DNA from: Gnetum montanum
Lineage: Eukaryota; Streptophyta; Gnetopsida; Gnetales; Gnetaceae
Direction of reading: 5' to 3'
NCBI GenBank assembly: GCA_015680685.1
Contig: MNCI01023285.1
Coordinates: forward strand, 56,592 to 120,591
DNA length: 64,000 nt
Below are positions 59,200-64,000 of this stretch, one piece after another (the first letter of the stretch is position 1; the number at the start of each line of letters is the position of its first letter). A program made the translations under genes and the position numbers. The notes beneath the pieces are model-generated. The model did no database searches. It worked only from the letters and a program-made list of their open reading frames with translations, and was not told where the DNA came from.

Positions 59200-62163
59200 A
59201 TTGCTAACGGCTCATGATTAAGACCAAGTTTAGAGTTGATGAGGAGGGCTTACATGATGAGTTGGATGCTCTAGCCTTGACCTGTATTACCTTGGAGGTA
59301 TTCTCATCTAGCATGAATGTTTGGGTAGCTATGATTGAGCAGGTGGGGCTTAATTTAGAGGCTTACCCCACCTGATACCTAAAGGCATACAAGTAGTGGA
59401 GGACTCACAGTTGGTTAGATGAGGAGTGGGCTACTAGTAAGATCAACATCAAGGAGATGATTGCAGTGCCACCCCTGTCTCGCACCCTATTTATGCCATG
59501 TACATGTGTATGTTTTAGATTATGTAGTTGCTTGTGTAAAACTATTAGTTTTCCTTTTCATGATGCTAACATTTTTTTCCCTTTTTTGCAATGGTAGTTG
59601 CCTCAAGCGAGGTGACAGTGATTATCATGGGCCACACATAGGCCACCCTCATCATGAAATATGGCGATGTGGAGGGTGCACAACACTGGCTATTCTATAA
59701 AGCTCTAGATGCATTGATAGCTTGGCTCACACATGTATGGTTGATGGACCTATTTTTTTTATTTTAGCTTGAGTGTCCCAATGGCCAAAATGGTCAGCAT
59801 CATCAACTCCTTTAGTAGTAATGTTAGGTAGTTTGTCACCCAAGTGTGTGACATGATGGTAGTGTTGGACCTCAACAAGGCCTTCTTTGCCAACCTCTTT
59901 GGCCTCTCTACTGATGGCTTGATGATTGTTGATAAGGCTAGTAGGAAGGTAGACCATAGAGGCAAGATCATGAATTGGTTGGAGGCCCTTGATCTCATAA
60001 GGGCATACTAATTAATGATGTTCTTATGCTTGAGGTGCAGGAGCTCTACCCTCTATTCCATGCTCATGCCTTTCCAAAGTTTCTTTTTCAAGGAAAGATC
60101 CTTAGGGTGGAATAGGCATGAGTGATGAAGGAGTGCTGCTAGAGGGTATGAGGTTCAATTGGGCTATGTACATAGCCACCAACTTGCATGTAGAGATCTC
60201 TAGGCTACAGTTCAACCTCCAGGTGAGGTCCCATGTCCACTTCGCATTCTTTGCAGGATACCTATGAAGGTTTGCAGAGCTCTTGGTTGAGCATGATGAT
60301 GGACAATGGGTGGTGCAGGATTGCGAGCAATTATCTAGGCCATGGATCAAGCACATGTTCATGATTACACATGTGCAAGACCCCTATAGGGGATAGATGA
60401 GTTTTTATTTGTAACAACTAAGGGTCATATAGGGAAGTTGCACTACTTGCATGATAGCACCAGCAAGGGTCCTCTAGTTGGCATCAGGGATGTGAGTAGC
60501 ATAGATTGCTATATAGTAGAGATGGTGGGATCATATAATGTCAAGATCAAGAGGCCACATATTGGGGAGGAGGCTGCCCCTAAGATCGGGAAGCCAAGTA
60601 GCAAGAGGATCTACATCAAGCTTCAAGGCTTGCATGCAGGTGTTGTAGGTATGTGTAGTTTCTAAGATGCCTTAGTTGCATTTAGTATGTATTTTTTATT
60701 TTTTTATGTTTTTTTGTTATGCTATATTGGTAGTTAGTTAGTGATGTGCTATGTGTTCTAATGTGCTATATGTGTGAATTGCAGAAACAAGAAAGAGAGA
60801 GAGCTACAAGAGCAGTGGCCAAAGCAGTAGTAGAGGAAGTGCCCCCTTAAGCTAGGGAGGGTGAGGCTCATGGAGATGAGCTACCTGAGGTAATAGAGAT
60901 CCTCTAGTAGTTGGAGGAAGAGGGGTTGCTCCACCTTGATGGGAATGATTTTGATAGCTTGTTCGATGGTGTGTAGCTAGGTGAGCCTCCTACACTCACA
61001 CTTTAGGGCTTACTAGGTAACTAACTTGTGTTGCCATATGTTATTGCTTGTTTGCTCTAGTATCTTTAGTTGTTCAGCCATGTGCTAATTGGATTATTGT
61101 GTTACAGCCTCAGATATTCCCACTAGCAGTCCCACATATACCTATCGCATGGAGCGATGGGTAGACATGCTAGATAAATTCACCTTCATGGAGGATGTCG
61201 TTGAAGACATTGTGGACCACTTGCAACAAGAAAATCCTGAGCTCAGTATGTGTGTGATGTTTCTTTGCTTTATGTTACATCACTACTTAAATGCTTAGTT
61301 CTTAGCTAAGATTGATTAATTGTTGCATGCCTCCAAGTTCTAAGCTACAACAGGATTTGAGTAAGGTTGCCAAGGTGGATGTCCTCCCTAACCTCCCTCC
61401 TAAAATTGATTACATGTCTTGTCACATGTACAAAAACTTGAACAAGTGCATGCTTTTCTATGTGAAGGCATTATGGGTCAGTAGGTGCTTGAATGAGCAC
61501 TTGTGGAAACACTTGCATGAGCTACAGGAGAGGGTGGTTAGCCAAGATATAAAGAGTAATGATCTTCAATCCAAATATGACTTCTTGGCCACTAGATCAT
61601 AGGGAGACAACGCCTGGTGTACCTCTGAGGTCAAGTATGCTTGATATTGAACAAATTTCAAAGGTAAGAATGAGGCCACATAGGAGTTGATAGAGTAGTA
61701 ACTACAGATGTAATTTCTTGCCCAAAAGAACCAAGATTGGAAGAACTATAGCACGAAGGTCTATTGGGGGGAGGGTGGGGGTAAACATAGAAGAGCCATA
61801 AGCACCAGTATAAGTGAGGACGTGATGCATACCAACTATGTTACAAGGAGAAATATACCTAACACCACTACCTTAAGATGTTTCTTAAGGTGATTGGTGG
61901 GAGGTTGGCATATGAGTTGTTTGTGTAGCACATAGTGGTGAGTGGTCCTCTTGAGAGGCAGATCATCACCCCTTTTAGAGAAGTCTCTTTTGCTACCTTT
62001 CCAATGGAGTTGCCCACATGGATTGCCATGGACAAAGGAAAGACCCTTGTGGGGATTGACTTTGGCTAGGAGGAATGGGCACAACTTTTTAAGACCAAGA
62101 TCCTCCAATGCTTGTGTTGGCACATTTTCAGCCACTACATGGAGCAGGAGTTTCAATTTACTT
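59200..62163 (+). pseudogene. Unidentified multi-exon-like coding region, eroded
   Basis: A series of plus-strand coding-like blocks separated by intron-like stretches. The blocks are about 59215-59475 (GLHDELDALALTCITLEVFS), 59602-59692 (MKYGDVEGAQHWLFYKALDA), 59767-60095 (LNKAFFANLFGLSTDGLMIV; FHAHAFPKFLFQGKILRVE), 60110-60400 (MRFNWAMYIATNLHVEISRL), 60438-60649 (SYNVKIKRPHIGEEAAPKIG), 60784-61014, 61108-61250, 61330-61600 and 61870-62163 (TPFREVSFATFPMELPTWIA). Candidate introns: 59693-59766 (gtatgg..ttttag), 60650-60783 (gtatgt..ttgcag), 61015-61107 (gtaact..ttacag). In-frame stops are mostly TAG. I do not recognise the protein. It may be an unusual retroelement ORF or a decayed host gene, and it is not functional. 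Confidence 0.45.
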
Positions 62164-62830
62164 AAGAAGAATAAAAATGAAATGGGTGCTGGAATTCAGA
62201 TGAGTTTCATGGAGATAAAACACATATTTAATTTAACCCTACATTAGGCAAAGAATGTAATATCTCAGCATATTACATTTAACCAAACTTAGACTGGTTC
62301 AGTAACGGTGGTAGACATAGAACATACAGGGCCTGGTCACATAAATATATCAAGCATGAAATGATGTTGGTCCTGCTTTTACAGAAGCCAAGAACAGGGA
62401 AAATGGGTTCTGTGTTAAGAAGAAACAGTTACTGAATACTTGCAGAAACAGGGTTAAACACAAAAAAGAAAAACGCAGTATCAATGGCAACAAAAACGCA
62501 GTGATGCTTGCTGCTAAAATTTACTAAGAAAACACCAGAAATCACTCCATATTCTATTTGGAATTTTGCCAAACACTTGCCACGGAGGGTTTCTTTGTTC
62601 TGTTTCCGCAGTAAGCTTAATTTCCTGGCCAAAGACTACAGAAAATGAATGAAGTAGGGTCAGAACACAGCCGGTTGCTACGCCTACGCCTTTGCCTGCA
62701 ACTCTGGACAGTTCCAAGCAAAAACTGCAAAACAAAAATACGAATGTGCTGGACTTGGACACTGTCCATGAATAGGGGCAAGACACCATTGCCGAGGGTT
62801 CACAAATTCAAGTCATTTCACCATTAATAT
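62164..62830. other. GC-balanced tract of unknown nature
   Basis: Less AT-rich than most of the window. The minus strand has a 91-codon open frame (62514-62789) with an acceptor-like ttttgcag before GKGVGVATGCVLTLL, but no recognised family. If the primer site at 62833-62843 is real, this would be the leader and interior of a minus-strand copia element. Confidence 0.3.
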
Positions 62831-62832
62831 AA

Positions 62833-63143
62833 CTGATACCAAGTTCTGCGAAAAAGCTGTTCCAACTGCAATCGTGTTTGTGGAGAGTTCAATAGATGAC
62901 ACACAGCCATGGCGGACGCGGAAGACATGGAGATGGCGGCAGCAAAGCAGCGGCAGGGTTTTGGTGACGTCAGCAACAAACCAATGGCGGCAATCGTGAC
63001 CTTTGGGCCAATCCGATGCAGAGCGGTGGCAGAGAAATAACAGACGGAGTAGTTCGGTGGAGAAGCAACACAAATCGCGGGAGGGAGCTGCGCACAGAAG
63101 GAGCATCAAGCAACGTGGTTAACCGCATTAGAATACCTTACAT
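62833..63143 (-). mobile_element. GC-rich LTR-like segment with primer site
   Basis: Minus strand CTTGGTATCAG at 62833-62843 matches the tRNA-iMet primer core. Upstream on that strand is about 290 bases of GC-rich sequence beginning TGTAAGGTATTC near 63143 and ending TTTTCGCA. That fits a short copia LTR. It contains a perfect TGACGTCA (62963-62970), a CCAAT and a TGGGCC motif near 63003-63012. A host promoter or CpG island is the alternative. No second LTR is visible. Confidence 0.33.
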
Positions 63144-63356
63144 TTGAAATATATTTATCCTCCCATAAAGCTAACGTATTTGCTGTCCCGTGAATTTTTT
63201 AAAAAAAATGAAATGATGATGAATGAAACGTAGCCTCAAGGATAATTATTGAATATAAATGTTGATATTTACCTACATATTTAAATTATATAAAAAAAAA
63301 CCAAAATCTTGAGGATATGTATGATGTAAACACTTATCAGTTGCAGATTTTAATTG

Positions 63357-63800
63357 TTGTAACTTTCTCCTAGCTTGTTGAGAAAGTAATCTTCTAATTG
63401 GTTAGTCGGGTTACTTGAGAGAAAAGTTAGGGGAGATATTTTTGGAGATACTTTTGAATATTTGGAAATTGCAACTTCCCTATATATCATTTAGAAGACT
63501 TAATATCTCATTTGGAAGAAGCAAAATCAAAGGGATAAATATGTATGGAGTACTATAGCTTGTATTCATATATATATTTTTTTGAGATTGCCAAGGCCAC
63601 TTGTCAACTACCTTATCTCTTTTGTGGTGGCAAGCACCCAAGATATTGTTGTAACTTACCTAACTTGTTGGGCAAGTAACCTCCTAACTTGTTGGGCAAG
63701 ATATTTTCTAATTGGTTAGTCAAGTTACTTGAGAGAAAAGTTAGGAGAGATATTTTTGAGATATTTGTGGGATATTTTTAAAAATGTAACTTCCCTACCT
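63357..63800 (+). repeat. Duplicated LTR-promoter-like segment
   Basis: Two related blocks, 63357-63490 and 63651-63800, offset 314 bases in their shared core. They share attggttagtc, gttacttgagagaaaagtta and gg, agatatttttg and aacttccctA. The second block contains a further short duplication of taacttgttgggcaag (63661 and 63685). They precede a TATA box, so they look like repeated upstream elements of an LTR or promoter. Confidence 0.7.
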
Positions 63801-63811
63801 ACCTTGGAATC

Positions 63812-63822
63812 CTATAAAAAGG
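63812..63822 (+). promoter_or_regulatory. TATA box
   Basis: CTATAAAAAGG, a strong match to the plant TATA consensus. It lies 10 bases after the second repeat block and upstream of the 63844 repeats. The first block has a weaker counterpart, ctatatatc, near 63480. Confidence 0.6.
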
Positions 63823-63843
63823 CTTCAAGGGGGAAGGAAGGGA

Positions 63844-63928
63844 GGACTTCACATATCACATTGGGACTTCACACATCACACTTAGGACTTCACACATCAC
63901 ACTTGGGGTCTCATACATCACATTTTGA
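63844..63928 (+). repeat. 20-21-bp tandem repeat, four units
   Basis: Units start at 63844, 63864, 63885 and about 63907: ggacttcacacatcacactt with small changes. They lie just downstream of the TATA box, in the presumed transcribed leader (R/U5) of an LTR that runs off the right edge of the window. Confidence 0.88.
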
Positions 63929-64000
63929 AGGTTACTAGTTAGCACTTAGGCTCTTGGAGACACGTTGAGTCTTGGGAGAAGAGCATTTGTAAAGAAGAAA

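Noticed and set aside
62910-63042. Plus-strand frame from the ATG in ccatggcggacgc, containing KQRQGFGDVSNK, reminiscent of a cyclin destruction-box region
   Set aside because: The frame is only about 44 codons, ends in a stop with no donor site found, and lies in what looks like an LTR. The resemblance is a short motif only.
1-64000. CRISPR arrays, operons, bacterial ribosome binding sites, rRNA or tRNA genes
   Set aside because: None seen; the sequence is plant nuclear DNA, and its tandem repeats lack the spacer structure of CRISPR arrays.

Overview
The window looks like intergenic and intronic DNA from a large, repeat-laden plant genome. A gymnosperm such as a conifer is my best guess. 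The evidence is one clearly plant-type nuclear gene with multi-kilobase introns, wall-to-wall decayed LTR retrotransposons of plant type, tRNA-derived SINEs and AT-rich filler. The species is inference; plant origin is well supported. There is an assembly gap at 52453-53048, a small one at 8852-8873, and a single N at 32517.

Only one intact gene is seen: TIM22 on the + strand, 18520-25293, four exons, 170 residues, with a perfect PRAT-family motif. It encodes the channel subunit of the mitochondrial carrier translocase. Its first and third introns are swollen by a TRIM-like miniature LTR element and by two related antisense SINEs. A telo-box lies 60 bases upstream of the start codon.

Left part (1-18 kb): gag-like and LTR-like debris, then an old minus-strand Ty1/copia pol split by a 6.7-kb minus-strand Ty3/gypsy element (4458-11130; perfect GAAGT target duplication, tRNA-Asp primer site). 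That element keeps gag and protease but has about 2.3 kb of unrelated sequence where pol should be. A second retroelement remnant (16191-17220) carries a SINE.

Middle (25-50 kb): mostly AT-rich sequence with a few tandem repeats. At 35428-36345 lies a paralog of the 16-17 kb remnant, carrying a 5'-truncated LINE-like insertion with a perfect 10-bp duplication; each paralog is the empty site for the other's insertion. Next comes a 10.5-kb plus-strand gypsy element (37622-48127; GGTCT/AGTCT duplication, tRNA-iMet primer site) nested in an older minus-strand relative.

Right part (50-64 kb): a minus-strand gypsy pol (53560-57000) whose integrase has lost two of three catalytic aspartates. It is flanked on both sides by minisatellite units and by hairpin-forming modules built on GAGCATAGTC. 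Further right is an unidentified plus-strand coding-like region with intron-like breaks (59200-62163), whose internal stops are mostly TAG, then a GC-rich LTR-like island and an LTR-promoter-like segment with tandem repeats at the window edge.

The genes do not form a pathway. The story is one housekeeping gene in a sea of nested, methylation-decayed retroelements. I found no convincing new defence or biosynthetic system. The best candidates for something undescribed are the shared SINE/LINE tail, the hairpin-module family and the unidentified 59-62 kb coding region.
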